Assembly: GCF_021648825.1 (NCBI RefSeq)
Contig: NZ_JAKJHS010000004.1
Span: 124,001-188,000, forward strand
Reading direction: 5' to 3'
Length of the DNA: 64,000 bases
Source: Rhizobium halophilum
GTDB taxonomy: Bacteria; Pseudomonadota; Alphaproteobacteria; Rhizobiales; Rhizobiaceae
A program made the translations under genes and the position numbers. A model generated the notes under the pieces. That model did not search any database. It saw only the letters and a list, made by a program, of their open reading frames with translations, and was not told where the DNA came from. Position 1 is the first letter of the stretch. Each line of letters starts with the position of its first letter. Shown piece after piece: positions 1 to 7,798 of this stretch.

Positions 1-118
1 CTCGGCTGGCGCCCTCGCAGACATCTGCGATCTTCCCGTTTCGAACGACGAGAGAACCCGACAGGATCTGGTCGCCGACGATGATGCGAGCGTTCGATAA
101 GACGATTTCGGCACTCAT
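1..118 (-). CDS. phnM: PhnM, N-terminal fragment (C-P lyase pathway hydrolase), cut by window edge
   Basis: Only about 39 N-terminal codons lie in the window. The visible residues (MSAEIVLSNARIIVGDQIL and onward) match the start of PhnM, the amidohydrolase-fold enzyme that removes pyrophosphate from ribose 1-methylphosphonate 5-triphosphate. The start codon overlaps the stop of the upstream 2H-phosphoesterase gene as ATGA, which implies translational coupling and membership of the phn operon. The catalytic metal-binding part lies outside the window, so identity rests on the N-terminus and context. Confidence 0.75.
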   Translation of the reverse strand, partial: MSAEIVLSNARIIVGDQILSGSLVVRNGKIADVCEGASR

Positions 119-828
119 GGCAGGAGCTTTCTGTTGTCTTGCGGCACGCCAAGCGGCTGCCAATGGTGAACGGTGAAGGGTTCGCCGCGGCTTCTTTCGA
201 TGAAGAGAGCCAGGCCATCCACAGCCAGAGGCGCGTCTTCATGATCCGACAAGCGGCGGCGGATCTCGTCATGGACCTGTGGAGCCACCTTATCGTCGAC
301 CGGCCCCGTCAGCGTCATGTGGAAACGGAACTCCTCCATGACATACGGATACCCCCATCTTGCAAGATTGGCCCGCTGCTCCTCCGTCAGGCGCTCGGGC
401 CGGCGGCGCGCCACGTCTTCGTCGGACAGGGGCGCGCGGAACGGTTCGAAGGCCTCAACCACGGAGGCTGCGAAGGTCTGCAGCGGCGGGTGGAGCGTGT
501 GTGGAACGAGCGCAAAGAATGGCCCGAGCTGCCCGATGACCATACGCGGAACTTCGAAAGGCGTGGCGGAGGCCGCGAAGGCTGCGAAAGCATCCACCAA
601 CTCCGTCTCGGTGCGGCCTTGGCGGAGTTCGAAAGGCGCCTTGAGCGTTGCATGGAAGCCGTAGCGCCGGGGCTCCGCGACGAGTGCATGCCATTGCTCG
701 ACCGGCATCGCAAGCGTGTCGGGCGAGCCGAGCAGGTTGCCGGTGAACGCGTCACGGCCGAGCCACCGGCTGGCGTCTCGTGTCAGAAGGCTGTCAGGAG
801 CCGGGGAGAAATAGATGGCGTAGCGCAC
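115..828 (-). CDS. DUF1045 phosphonate-metabolism protein, 2H-phosphoesterase fold
   Basis: A 237-residue protein of the DUF1045 family, which is regularly found in alphaproteobacterial phn operons. Two short motifs of the 2H phosphoesterase type are visible, HATLKAP in the N-terminal half and HMTLTGP in the C-terminal half. By family knowledge such proteins act on cyclic or 2'-5'-linked phosphates; a role in processing a cyclic ribosyl phosphate intermediate of the C-P lyase pathway is inference. I chose the GTG at 828 because the family begins RYAIYFSP; an upstream in-frame TTG would add 15 residues of unlikely sequence. It overlaps phnM by four bases. A gap of 140 bases without a gene separates it from the transferase upstream. 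Confidence 0.8.
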   Translation of the reverse strand: MRYAIYFSPAPDSLLTRDASRWLGRDAFTGNLLGSPDTLAMPVEQWHALVAEPRRYGFHATLKAPFELRQGRTETELVDAFAAFAASATPFEVPRMVIGQLGPFFALVPHTLHPPLQTFAASVVEAFEPFRAPLSDEDVARRRPERLTEEQRANLARWGYPYVMEEFRFHMTLTGPVDDKVAPQVHDEIRRRLSDHEDAPLAVDGLALFIERSRGEPFTVHHWQPLGVPQDNRKLLP

Positions 829-968
829 GATCAGACCCAGAATTTGCAAATAATGCCGAACAGAATGGGGCAAGCGGATGGGGACAGGAGGTCACCCGCT
901 AGGAGATTTGCATGACAAAATGATGATGGCTGCAAGAGGCACTTCGCTCACCAAACTCCTCTGTTGTC

Positions 969-1586
969 TCATCCACCGTGGCGCGACAGAAACTCCTCGG
1001 CCGTCAGCGCACGGAAATCATCAAGTGCGGCACGAAGTTTCCGGTGATCCCAGTCCCACCATGCGAGCTTCTCCATACGTTCGCCGATCTCCTTCGGGAA
1101 TCGCTCGCGGATCAGCTTTGCCGGCACGCCGCCGACAATCGTATAGGGAGCGACATCCTTCGACACCACCGCTCCCGCGCCGATGACGGCACCTGTACCC
1201 ACGCTGATGCCGGGCAGGATCGTTGCTCCGTGACCAATCCACACATCATGGCCGATGGTAACCCGATGGTCGCGGCGCCACTTGAAGAATTCCTCCTCGT
1301 CCTCCGCATCGTCCCAATAGTTCGCGGCGCGGTAGGTGAAATGGTGAAGCGTCGCCCGCCATGTCGGATGATTGGTCGCGTTGATACGGACGGCGGCCGC
1401 AATGTTCACGAACTTGCCGATTGTGGCGCACCAGACCGAGCCATCCTGCATGACGTAGGAATAGTCCCCGATCTCCGCCTCGTCGATGCGGCAGCGTTCG
1501 GAAATCTCTGTATAGCGGCCCAGGATCGAGTTCTTGACGCTCGCGCTCGGATGGATGAAGGGCTCCAGCCCAACCTTGACGCTCAT
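969..1586 (-). CDS. Phosphonate-operon hexapeptide-repeat acetyltransferase
   Basis: A 205-residue left-handed beta-helix acyltransferase. Hexapeptide repeats run through the first 60 residues and again around residues 110-160 (VTIGHDVWIGHGATILPG, then VGTGAVIGAGAVVSKDVAPY), with the conserved catalytic-type histidine in the TNHPTWRAT stretch. It resembles the chloramphenicol acetyltransferase-like subfamily that occurs inside C-P lyase operons. The true acceptor is not known from sequence; acetylation of an aminoalkylphosphonate is a plausible inference. Its start overlaps the end of phnL by four bases, so it is co-translated with the C-P lyase core. Confidence 0.85.
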   Translation of the reverse strand: MSVKVGLEPFIHPSASVKNSILGRYTEISERCRIDEAEIGDYSYVMQDGSVWCATIGKFVNIAAAVRINATNHPTWRATLHHFTYRAANYWDDAEDEEEFFKWRRDHRVTIGHDVWIGHGATILPGISVGTGAVIGAGAVVSKDVAPYTIVGGVPAKLIRERFPKEIGERMEKLAWWDWDHRKLRAALDDFRALTAEEFLSRHGG

Positions 1587-2290
1587 GCGGCAGCCTTCCG
1601 CGGCGAGAACTGCATCACATCGAGAACCCGGTCCGCCACCGCTTCGCGTACCTCCTCGTCATGGAAGATCCCGAGCAATGCGACGCCCTTCTGCTTCTTC
1701 TCGGCGATCATCTCGACCACCACGCGACGGTTGCGAGCGTCAAGCGAGGCCGTAGGCTCGTCGAGCAGAAGAATGCTGTGGTCTGTGATGAAGCCGCGCG
1801 CAATGTTGACCCGCTGCTGTTCGCCGCCGGAAAAGGTCGCGGGCGGCAAGCTCCAGAGTTCCCTGGGTAGGTTCAACTGAGACAACCGCGCAGATGCCGT
1901 GTCTCTCGCCTCTCCCGGGTTGACCCCACGCGCGAGCAGAGGCTCGGCCACGACGTCCAGTGCCGAGACACGGGGGACAGTGCGCAGGAACTGACTGACA
2001 TAGCCCAGAGTGTGCCGGCGAACATCCAGCACCGTTCGGGGATCTGCATCCGCGATGTTGACGGTCTTGCCGCGGTGAGCGACCAGGATTTGCCCGGCAT
2101 CAACAGCATAATTGCCATAGAGCATTTTCAGGATCGAGCTCTTGCCGATCCCGGAGGGTCCGCCGAGCACGACACATTCGCCGCTGGCGACGGAGAAGTT
2201 CACGTCGTTGACGACCGGCAGCTTAATGCCGTCGCGCAGGTGCATGGTGAAGCTCTTGAAGACTTCGGAGACGACGAGGGGAGTGGTCAT
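1583..2290 (-). CDS. phnL: PhnL, C-P lyase system ABC-type ATPase subunit
   Basis: A 235-residue ABC-fold ATPase that with PhnG, PhnH and PhnI supports formation of ribose 1-phosphonate 5-triphosphate from phosphonate and ATP. The Walker A motif GGPSGIGKSS is at about residues 43-52, the signature FSGGEQQR at 153-160 and the Walker B ILLLDEP at about 173-179. No membrane segments are present, as expected for a cytoplasmic accessory ATPase rather than a transporter. The ATG at 2290 is chosen over an upstream in-frame start because the family begins here; it lies 10 bases after the end of phnK. Confidence 0.93.
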   Translation of the reverse strand: MTTPLVVSEVFKSFTMHLRDGIKLPVVNDVNFSVASGECVVLGGPSGIGKSSILKMLYGNYAVDAGQILVAHRGKTVNIADADPRTVLDVRRHTLGYVSQFLRTVPRVSALDVVAEPLLARGVNPGEARDTASARLSQLNLPRELWSLPPATFSGGEQQRVNIARGFITDHSILLLDEPTASLDARNRRVVVEMIAEKKQKGVALLGIFHDEEVREAVADRVLDVMQFSPRKAAA

Positions 2291-2300
2291 GGCTTGTCTC

Positions 2301-3077
2301 CTAGACCTGCAGAATGGACGACACGAGGAGCTGCGTGTAGGGCTCGCGCGGATCGTCCAGCACACGGTCGGTCAACCCCTGTTCGATCACATGGCCCTCC
2401 TTCATCACCATCATCCGGTGAGATAGCAGTCGGGCGACGGCAAGATCATGGGTGACGATAATGGCCGCTAGCCCCAGATCGTTGACGAGGCCGCGAACGA
2501 GATCCAGAAGGCGGGCCTGCACCGAAACGTCGAGGCCCCCGGTCGGCTCATCCATGAAGACGAGCCGAGGGCCCGTCACAAGGTTGCGGGCGATCTGCAG
2601 TCGCTGGCGCATGCCGCCGGAAAAGGCGCGTGGCGCATCATCGATCCGGTCCGTACCGATCTCTACCCGTGTCAGCCAGTCCAGGGCGGTGGTGCGGATA
2701 TCGCCATAGTGGCGGTTTCCGACCGCCATCAGCCGCTCGCCCACATTGGCGCCGGCCGAAACCGTCATGCGCAAGCCATCCGCCGGGTTCTGGTGGACGA
2801 AACCCCAGTCGGTACGCATCAGGAAGCGGCGCTCCGCCTCGCCCATGTGGTAAAGATCCCGGACGCTGCCGTCGCGCATCGAATACTCGACACTGCCGGT
2901 CGTCGGCATCAAGCGCGTCGAGATGCAGTTCAGGAGCGTCGTCTTTCCTGAACCGGACTCACCCACAATCGCGAGCACCTCGCCCGGCCAGAGATCGAAG
3001 GAGACCTCCTTGCAGCCGATACGCTGGCCATAGAATTTCGAGACTGCATTGACCTTCAGGAGCGGTGCTTCACTCAT
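2301..3077 (-). CDS. phnK: PhnK, C-P lyase complex ATPase
   Basis: A 258-residue ABC ATPase. PhnK is known to bind the PhnGHIJ core through PhnJ and is needed for C-P bond cleavage in vivo. Walker A GESGSGKTT is at residues 39-47, the signature FSGGMRQRLQIAR near residue 155 and Walker B LVFMDEP follows. The protein resembles oligopeptide-transporter ATPases, but the gene lies between phnJ and phnL and overlaps the phnJ stop by four bases, so the C-P lyase role is the only sensible call. Confidence 0.94.
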   Translation of the reverse strand: MSEAPLLKVNAVSKFYGQRIGCKEVSFDLWPGEVLAIVGESGSGKTTLLNCISTRLMPTTGSVEYSMRDGSVRDLYHMGEAERRFLMRTDWGFVHQNPADGLRMTVSAGANVGERLMAVGNRHYGDIRTTALDWLTRVEIGTDRIDDAPRAFSGGMRQRLQIARNLVTGPRLVFMDEPTGGLDVSVQARLLDLVRGLVNDLGLAAIIVTHDLAVARLLSHRMMVMKEGHVIEQGLTDRVLDDPREPYTQLLVSSILQV

Positions 3078-3973
3078 TCCGCAGCCTCCTGACGCGCGAG
3101 AAGTTCTCCGGCATGACCCTGGTCACGCCGTTCCTCGCAATGATCGGTGTCGGAGCAGACGAACATGCGGCCACCGCGATCGTCGAGGATGACTTCGTCC
3201 AGATAGACGTCCTCCGCACCGCATAGAGCGCAAGGCTTGTCGAAGCGCTGGATTTCAAACGGATGGTCTTCGAAATCGAGGCTGACTACTTCCGTATGGG
3301 GAGGAATGGCATAGATCCGTTTCTCACGGCCCGCTCCAAACAGCTGCAGGGCGTCGGACATGTGCATTTTTGGGTTATCGAACTTGGGTGTCGGCGACGG
3401 GTCCATGACGTAACGGCCTGCGACCTTCACGGGATAGGCGTAGGTCTTGGAAATGCGCCCGTTATGGGCAATGTCCTCGTAGAGCTTCACGTGCATGAGG
3501 CCATATTCCTCCAGCGCATGCATCTTGCGCGTCTCCGTCTCGCGCGGCTCGAGAAAGCGCAGAGGTTCGGGGATCGGCACCTGGTAGACGAGCACCTGGC
3601 CCTCCGACAGCGTCTGCTCTGGAATGCGGTGGCGGGTCTGGATGACTGTAGCATCCTTTGTGTGGGTGGTGACGGCGACACTGGCGACCTTCTGGAAGAA
3701 GGCGCGGATGGAGACAGCATTGGTCGTGTCGTCTGCACCCTGATCAATGACCTTCAAGACGTCCTTAGGCCCGATGATGGACGCAGTGACCTGAACGCCG
3801 CCGGTACCCCAGCCGTATGGCATGGGCATCTCGCGAGAGGCGAACGGTACCTGGTATCCCGGAATGGCAATTGCTTTAAGGATGGCGCGGCGGATCATCC
3901 GCTTCGTCTGTTCGTCCAGATAGGCAAAGTTGTAGGTCGCCAGACCTTGGTCGGATGGAACCTCAAGAGACAT
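3074..3973 (-). CDS. phnJ: PhnJ, radical SAM carbon-phosphorus lyase
   Basis: A 299-residue catalytic subunit that cleaves the C-P bond of 5-phosphoribosyl 1-phosphonate using S-adenosylmethionine and a 4Fe-4S cluster. The unusual cluster motif CX2CX21CX5C is intact at Cys248, Cys251, Cys273 and Cys279, with the same spacing as the characterised Escherichia coli enzyme. The glycine-radical region is recognisable near the N-terminus as AIPGYQ with Gly39. Length agrees with the family. It is separated from phnI by 134 bases, the only sizeable gap in the phnG-phnL block. Confidence 0.96.
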   Translation of the reverse strand: MSLEVPSDQGLATYNFAYLDEQTKRMIRRAILKAIAIPGYQVPFASREMPMPYGWGTGGVQVTASIIGPKDVLKVIDQGADDTTNAVSIRAFFQKVASVAVTTHTKDATVIQTRHRIPEQTLSEGQVLVYQVPIPEPLRFLEPRETETRKMHALEEYGLMHVKLYEDIAHNGRISKTYAYPVKVAGRYVMDPSPTPKFDNPKMHMSDALQLFGAGREKRIYAIPPHTEVVSLDFEDHPFEIQRFDKPCALCGAEDVYLDEVILDDRGGRMFVCSDTDHCEERRDQGHAGELLARQEAAE

Positions 3974-4008
3974 TGCGTGTTACTCCCGTACAAATGGAGA
4001 TAGGTGTC

Positions 4009-4104
4009 ATGGATACTGGCCTTCTGATCACGATGTTCTTTTCGGTCTTTGCGGCGACAGGTGTTTGCTGCGCTTATTGGTATGGCGAAGCTGGCCGCGA
4101 CTGA
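4009..4104 (+). CDS. Possible 31-residue membrane peptide antisense to the phn operon
   Basis: A small reading frame on the strand opposite the phn genes exactly fills the gap between phnI and phnJ. It reads MDTGLLITMFFSVFAATG followed by a Cys-Cys and Trp-rich end and a charged tail, so one transmembrane helix of about 20 residues is predicted. A GGAG sequence ends nine bases before the ATG, a good ribosome-binding site. A second in-frame ATG lies at 3994. No family is recognised, and such a short frame could arise by chance; the clean fit to the gap and the amphipathic end are the only positive signs. Confidence 0.35.
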   Translation: MDTGLLITMFFSVFAATGVCCAYWYGEAGRD

Positions 4105-4107
4105 GCG

Positions 4108-5220
4108 TTACTGTTCGGCGGAATTGGCCTCTGCGCCAGCGACCTCACTTTTCGCAGCCTCGATATCGGAACGCATCTTCCTCACCAGTGCGAGTTCAGC
4201 CTGAAAATCCACGTAGTGCGGCAACTTGAGATGTTCGACGAAACCCGTTGCCTGTACGTTGTCGGCGTGGGAAATGACGAATTCCTCGTCCTGCGCCGGC
4301 GCGGTGACATCCTCCCCTAACTCCTCCGCTCTCAGAGCCCGGTCCACGAGCGACATGCTCATTGCCTTGCGTTCGCTCTGGCCAAAGACGAGGCCATAGC
4401 CTCGGGTGAACTGCGGTGGCGCCTTGGCTGAACCCTTGAACTGGTTCACCATCTGGCATTCCGTCACTTGAATGCGACCGAGTGAAACCGCAAAGCCAAG
4501 TTCCGGTACCTCCATCTCGACCTCCACCTCGCCGATGCGGATCTCGCCGACGAACGGATGATTGCGACCAAAGCCGCGCTGGGTGGAATAGCCAAGCGCA
4601 AGCAGAAACCCTTCGTCTCCCCGGGCAAGCGCCTGCAGCCGCAGATCGCGTCCCATTGGGAATTCCATGGGCTCCCGCGTAAGGTCGCCGGCAGGCCGGT
4701 CGTCGGGGAGGCTTCCATCTTCCTCGATCAGTCCCTCACCGGCGAGTATGTCCGATACGCGTGTCATGGTGCCGGGTAGCGGCTCCTTGCGCGCGGGCTC
4801 TTCCACGTCATCCTGGCGCAGAAGCGAGGGATCAAGGAGCCTGTGGGTATAGTCGAATGTAGGCCCCAGAACCTGCCCGCCGGGCAAGTCCTTATAGGTC
4901 GCCGAGATCCGGCGTTCGATGGCCATTCTGGCGGTGTCTACTGGAACCGAGGTGCCGAAACGTGGCAGCGTTGTGCGGTAGGCTCGCAACAGAAAAATCG
5001 CCTCGATCAGGTCACCGCGGGACTGCCGCACCGCGAGCGCTGCGAGGGCTCGATCGTAGAGTGACGCTTCCGCCATGACCCGGTCGACCGCGAGAGCAAG
5101 CTGCTCGACAATTTGATCTATTGTCACCGAAGGCAGCGAACGCTCACCGCGGCGACGGTCCGCGAGGAGGCGGTGAGCAGCATTGATGGCGGCCTCGCCA
5201 CCCTTGACGGCTACATACAT
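4108..5220 (-). CDS. phnI: PhnI, C-P lyase core subunit
   Basis: A 370-residue protein matching PhnI across its length (start MYVAVKGGEAAINAAHRLL). PhnI forms the PhnG2H2I2J2 core and, with PhnG, H and L, couples phosphonate to the ribose of ATP with release of adenine; alone it has nucleosidase activity. The C-terminal region carries the HVEHLKLPHYVDFQ-type segment seen in the family. It follows phnH by 11 bases and precedes phnJ after a 134-base gap that holds a possible antisense peptide gene. Confidence 0.95.
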   Translation of the reverse strand: MYVAVKGGEAAINAAHRLLADRRRGERSLPSVTIDQIVEQLALAVDRVMAEASLYDRALAALAVRQSRGDLIEAIFLLRAYRTTLPRFGTSVPVDTARMAIERRISATYKDLPGGQVLGPTFDYTHRLLDPSLLRQDDVEEPARKEPLPGTMTRVSDILAGEGLIEEDGSLPDDRPAGDLTREPMEFPMGRDLRLQALARGDEGFLLALGYSTQRGFGRNHPFVGEIRIGEVEVEMEVPELGFAVSLGRIQVTECQMVNQFKGSAKAPPQFTRGYGLVFGQSERKAMSMSLVDRALRAEELGEDVTAPAQDEEFVISHADNVQATGFVEHLKLPHYVDFQAELALVRKMRSDIEAAKSEVAGAEANSAEQ

Positions 5221-5231
5221 CAGCGCTCTCC

Positions 5232-5831
5232 TCAGGCGATCGTGGTTGTTCGGGGCAGGCAGACCAGCGTCCGGCCCGCGGTCAGAATGACGTCGACGCC
5301 GCGTGGAAACAGAGCGCGATTGCCTCTCCAGATTTCCTCGAAATATTCCGGCAGACCGGTGACCTTGATCGTTGCGCTGTCCTTGATGCCCGGCCCAGAG
5401 AGGACGAGCGACCGCCCTTCGCCGATTGCGGCCACCTCGATGATGATGGTCGTCGAGCGATCTGGATATTCCTGCGTCCCCAGGGAAAAGAGATCGAAGG
5501 AGCAGAGACCGGCCCCGGCCTGCTTGAAGGCAAACTTGGCCTCGCTCTTGTCCTGCGTCGCGGCGGCACCCGTATGGAACGCGATCCAGTCGGCAACGGC
5601 AGATTTAGCGAACGATGATTGTAGCCACACCGGCGTGTCGGCGTCGCACAGAGCAAGCGCGATGGCGCCGGCCGCCTCGCCGAGCGGGGAGGGTTGTCCG
5701 ATTTCCGTTCCGACCGTCTGATGGGTGCCCGGACGGGACATCCCGTCCATCAACAGGCGGAACACGGCTTGTGCGTCGAAAACGGGTTGCGCGAAGCCAC
5801 CCGACAAGGCCTTTGCATTCATGCTCATCAA
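5232..5831 (-). CDS. phnH: PhnH, C-P lyase core subunit
   Basis: A 199-residue protein of the PhnH family, a PLP-transferase-like fold without PLP that packs on PhnJ in the core complex. The segment FDAQAVFRLLMDGMSRPG at the N-terminus and the C-terminal GVDVILTAGRTLVCLPRTT are typical. The first methionine at 5831 overlaps the end of phnG; methionines two and four codons later are alternatives and change nothing important. Confidence 0.93.
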   Translation of the reverse strand: MMSMNAKALSGGFAQPVFDAQAVFRLLMDGMSRPGTHQTVGTEIGQPSPLGEAAGAIALALCDADTPVWLQSSFAKSAVADWIAFHTGAAATQDKSEAKFAFKQAGAGLCSFDLFSLGTQEYPDRSTTIIIEVAAIGEGRSLVLSGPGIKDSATIKVTGLPEYFEEIWRGNRALFPRGVDVILTAGRTLVCLPRTTTIA

Positions 5832-6298
5832 TCATCTCCCCGGACCATGGTGAAGAAGTCCACGCGCGTTGCTGCCGTCTCTTCCGCCTGCCGCCGATCC
5901 TCCGCAGTAACTCGCCTTTCGATTGGCTTGAGAATCTCCTCTTCCACGAACGAACGCGTCTCCTCCTCCTGCCAGAGCGCATCGAAGATGGCTGCAAGCT
6001 TGGCTTTCGATTTGTCTGTTCCGAGAGCATGCGAATGGCCCGCGGTGCCAGACTCAAGCAGGATCGTTGCTCGGGTGACAGTCGCCTCCCCGAGGTTGAA
6101 AGGCGCGCCGCCGCCGCCGATACGGCCGCGAACCATGACCAGTCCGGTCTCAGGTCCGCGAAGTGGAGTGGCTTTCGGCTTGTAGGGTAGTTTTTCCCAG
6201 GCGGATGTCAGTTCACCCAATTGAGCACTTGAAAGCAGTTTAGCCGTCCGCCGACGTGGGACGTCTTCTGCACTGGAGGAGGGTTGGGAAGCAGTCAT
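5828..6298 (-). CDS. phnG: PhnG, C-P lyase core subunit, first gene of the operon
   Basis: A 156-residue protein of the PhnG family, part of the core complex with PhnH, PhnI and PhnJ. The stretch RGPETGLVMVRGRIGGGGAP in the middle is characteristic. It is the promoter-proximal gene: everything down to phnM is on the same strand with overlaps or short gaps, apart from 134 bases after phnI and 140 bases before the DUF1045 gene. The preceding 82 bases, shared with divergent phnF, hold palindromes and a degenerate Pho-box-like repeat. Confidence 0.93.
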   Translation of the reverse strand: MTASQPSSSAEDVPRRRTAKLLSSAQLGELTSAWEKLPYKPKATPLRGPETGLVMVRGRIGGGGAPFNLGEATVTRATILLESGTAGHSHALGTDKSKAKLAAIFDALWQEEETRSFVEEEILKPIERRVTAEDRRQAEETAATRVDFFTMVRGDD

Positions 6299-6312
6299 CG
6301 CATCTCTCTAAA

Positions 6313-6330
6313 TGTCTATTGTTGTAGACA
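6313..6330. promoter_or_regulatory. Candidate PhnF operator palindrome (TGTCTA-N6-TAGACA)
   Basis: A perfect inverted repeat, TGTCTA then six bases then TAGACA, sits in the 82-base region between phnG and phnF. A second smaller repeat, TACA-N6-TGTA, lies at 6335-6348. GntR/HutC regulators commonly bind such palindromes, and PhnF is the adjacent divergent gene, so autoregulation plus control of phnG is the likely arrangement. The assignment is inferred from position and symmetry only. Confidence 0.55.
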
Positions 6331-6364
6331 ACCGTACAATTAACTGTATAACTAAGCCTCCTGC

Positions 6365-6382
6365 GTAACAAGAGTGTGACAT
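6365..6382 (-). promoter_or_regulatory. Degenerate Pho-box-like direct repeat upstream of phnG
   Basis: Read on the minus strand the bases are ATGTCAC-ACTC-TTGTTAC, two seven-base half-sites repeated every 11 bases. The PhoB consensus is CTGTCAT-N4-CTGTCAT, and TGTCA plus TGT-A are matched. It lies about 67 bases upstream of the phnG start and touches the phnF start codon. Phosphate-starvation control of phn operons is well known; this particular site is a weak match. Confidence 0.35.
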
Positions 6383-7118
6383 GGCGACGGATTCATCGGT
6401 TCAGAGACAAAGCGGCGTAGCCCTTTGGCGTCAGATTGCTGACCGCATAAGAGGAGCCATCGCGAACGGTGAATATGATGACACCGGGCGAGTTCCCCCT
6501 GAGATGGCGCTTGCAGCACGCTTCGGCGTCAATCGCCACACTGTCAGGAGTGCTCTTGCTGCGCTCGCGCAGGAAGACATCGTTCGGCCGATACAGGGGA
6601 TCGGCACGATGATCGTGCGCAAGGAACGTCTCAATTTTCCGATCTCTCGCCGGACCCGTTTCATTGAAGGCTTGGGCGCACAGGCGCGTGAGACGGAAGG
6701 ACTGCTGCTACAGTCTCGTGAGGAGCTGGCATCGGAAGATCTATTGCGCCGGCTGGAGTTGGCGGAGGGAAGCCATGTTGTCCGGTTGGAGACTTTGCGG
6801 AAAGCCGATGGCCGACCGGTGTCGCGAGCGACAGCGTGGTTTCCGGTGCCCTGGTTCGCAGGGATAGACGAAGCGTACCAGCGCAGCGGGTCCATCACTG
6901 CAGCGTTCAAATCGCTCGGGTTGTCAGACTACACTCGGGTTTCCACCGAAGTGACTGCCACTCACGCCGACGCTTCCGACATGAAGGACCTCAAACTGTC
7001 AGCCGGCGCCATTGTGCTCGTGACGCGATCGCTCAATGCAGATCCCGGCGGCAAGCCGGTCCAGTTTGCCATTAGCCGCTTCCCTGCAGATCGGGTACAG
7101 TTCACCATTGAGAACTGA
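6381..7118 (+). CDS. phnF: PhnF, GntR/HutC-family transcriptional regulator
   Basis: A 245-residue repressor-type protein. Residues of about 10-75 form a winged helix-turn-helix of the GntR class (LWRQIADRIRGAIANGEY, then PPEMALAARFGVNRHTVRSAL), and the remainder is a UTRA ligand-binding domain. It is divergent from phnG across a short palindrome-containing region, the standard position of PhnF, which is expected to repress the phn operon and respond to a phosphonate-pathway ligand or phosphate status. The ligand cannot be read from sequence. Confidence 0.9.
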   Translation: MATDSSVQRQSGVALWRQIADRIRGAIANGEYDDTGRVPPEMALAARFGVNRHTVRSALAALAQEDIVRPIQGIGTMIVRKERLNFPISRRTRFIEGLGAQARETEGLLLQSREELASEDLLRRLELAEGSHVVRLETLRKADGRPVSRATAWFPVPWFAGIDEAYQRSGSITAAFKSLGLSDYTRVSTEVTATHADASDMKDLKLSAGAIVLVTRSLNADPGGKPVQFAISRFPADRVQFTIEN

Positions 7119-7120
7119 AC

Positions 7121-7137
7121 CCGCCGATGCGGTTTTG
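7121..7137 (+). terminator. Weak hairpin terminator after phnF
   Basis: CCGC-CGAT-GCGG followed by four T residues lies three bases after the phnF stop, in the gap before the convergent gpmA end. The stem is only four base pairs, so termination here is possible rather than certain. Confidence 0.35.
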
Positions 7138-7143
7138 GGAAAA

Positions 7144-7779
7144 TCAGTGGGCGCCCGACATGTCGCCAAGAACCTCCTTGGAGGCAACGGTCGAATCCGG
7201 GTTGAGCTTGTAGACCATTGGCACGCCGGTCGCGAGGTTGAGCTTCAGGATCTCTTCCTTGCTCAATCGGTCGAGCACCATGACCAAGGCCCGCAAGGAG
7301 TTCCCATGGGCAGCAACCAGCACCGTCTCGCCCCGCAGGACGCGGGGCAGGATCTCGGTCATGTAGTAAGGCCAGACCCGGGCTCCGGTGTCGCGCAGGC
7401 TCTCGCCACCCGGAGGCGGCACGTCATAGGAGCGGCGCCAGATATGCACCTGCTCCTCGCCCCATTTCTTGCGGGCGTCGTCCTTGTTGAGACCCGCAAG
7501 GTCACCATAGTCGCGCTCGTTGAGGGCTTCGTCACGAATAGTTTCGAGTTCGGGTTGCTCCACCTTGTCCAGCACGATCCGGAGCGTGTCCTGAGCCCGC
7601 TTCAAGACCGACGTGAAGGCGATGTCGAACTTCAGACCTGCGTCGGCAAGCGCCTGCCCGCCGGTCTCAGCTTCCTTGATTCCCAGTTCAGTCAGATCAG
7701 GGTCGCGCCAGCCGGTGAACAGGTTCTTCAGGTTCCATTCGCTTTGGCCGTGGCGGACAAGGACGAGAGTACCGCTCAT
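7144..7779 (-). CDS. gpmA: 2,3-bisphosphoglycerate-dependent phosphoglycerate mutase
   Basis: A 211-residue histidine phosphatase-superfamily enzyme interconverting 3- and 2-phosphoglycerate in glycolysis and gluconeogenesis. The phospho-acceptor motif RHG is at residues 9-11 (VRHGQSEWN), and the second catalytic histidine lies in [12 protein letters not shown]. The slightly short length, compared with about 250 residues in enterobacteria, is normal for rhizobial enzymes. It follows dapB by 19 bases on the same strand. Confidence 0.95.
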   Translation of the reverse strand: MSGTLVLVRHGQSEWNLKNLFTGWRDPDLTELGIKEAETGGQALADAGLKFDIAFTSVLKRAQDTLRIVLDKVEQPELETIRDEALNERDYGDLAGLNKDDARKKWGEEQVHIWRRSYDVPPPGGESLRDTGARVWPYYMTEILPRVLRGETVLVAAHGNSLRALVMVLDRLSKEEILKLNLATGVPMVYKLNPDSTVASKEVLGDMSGAH

Positions 7780-7798
7780 AAATCATTTCCTCCGGATG

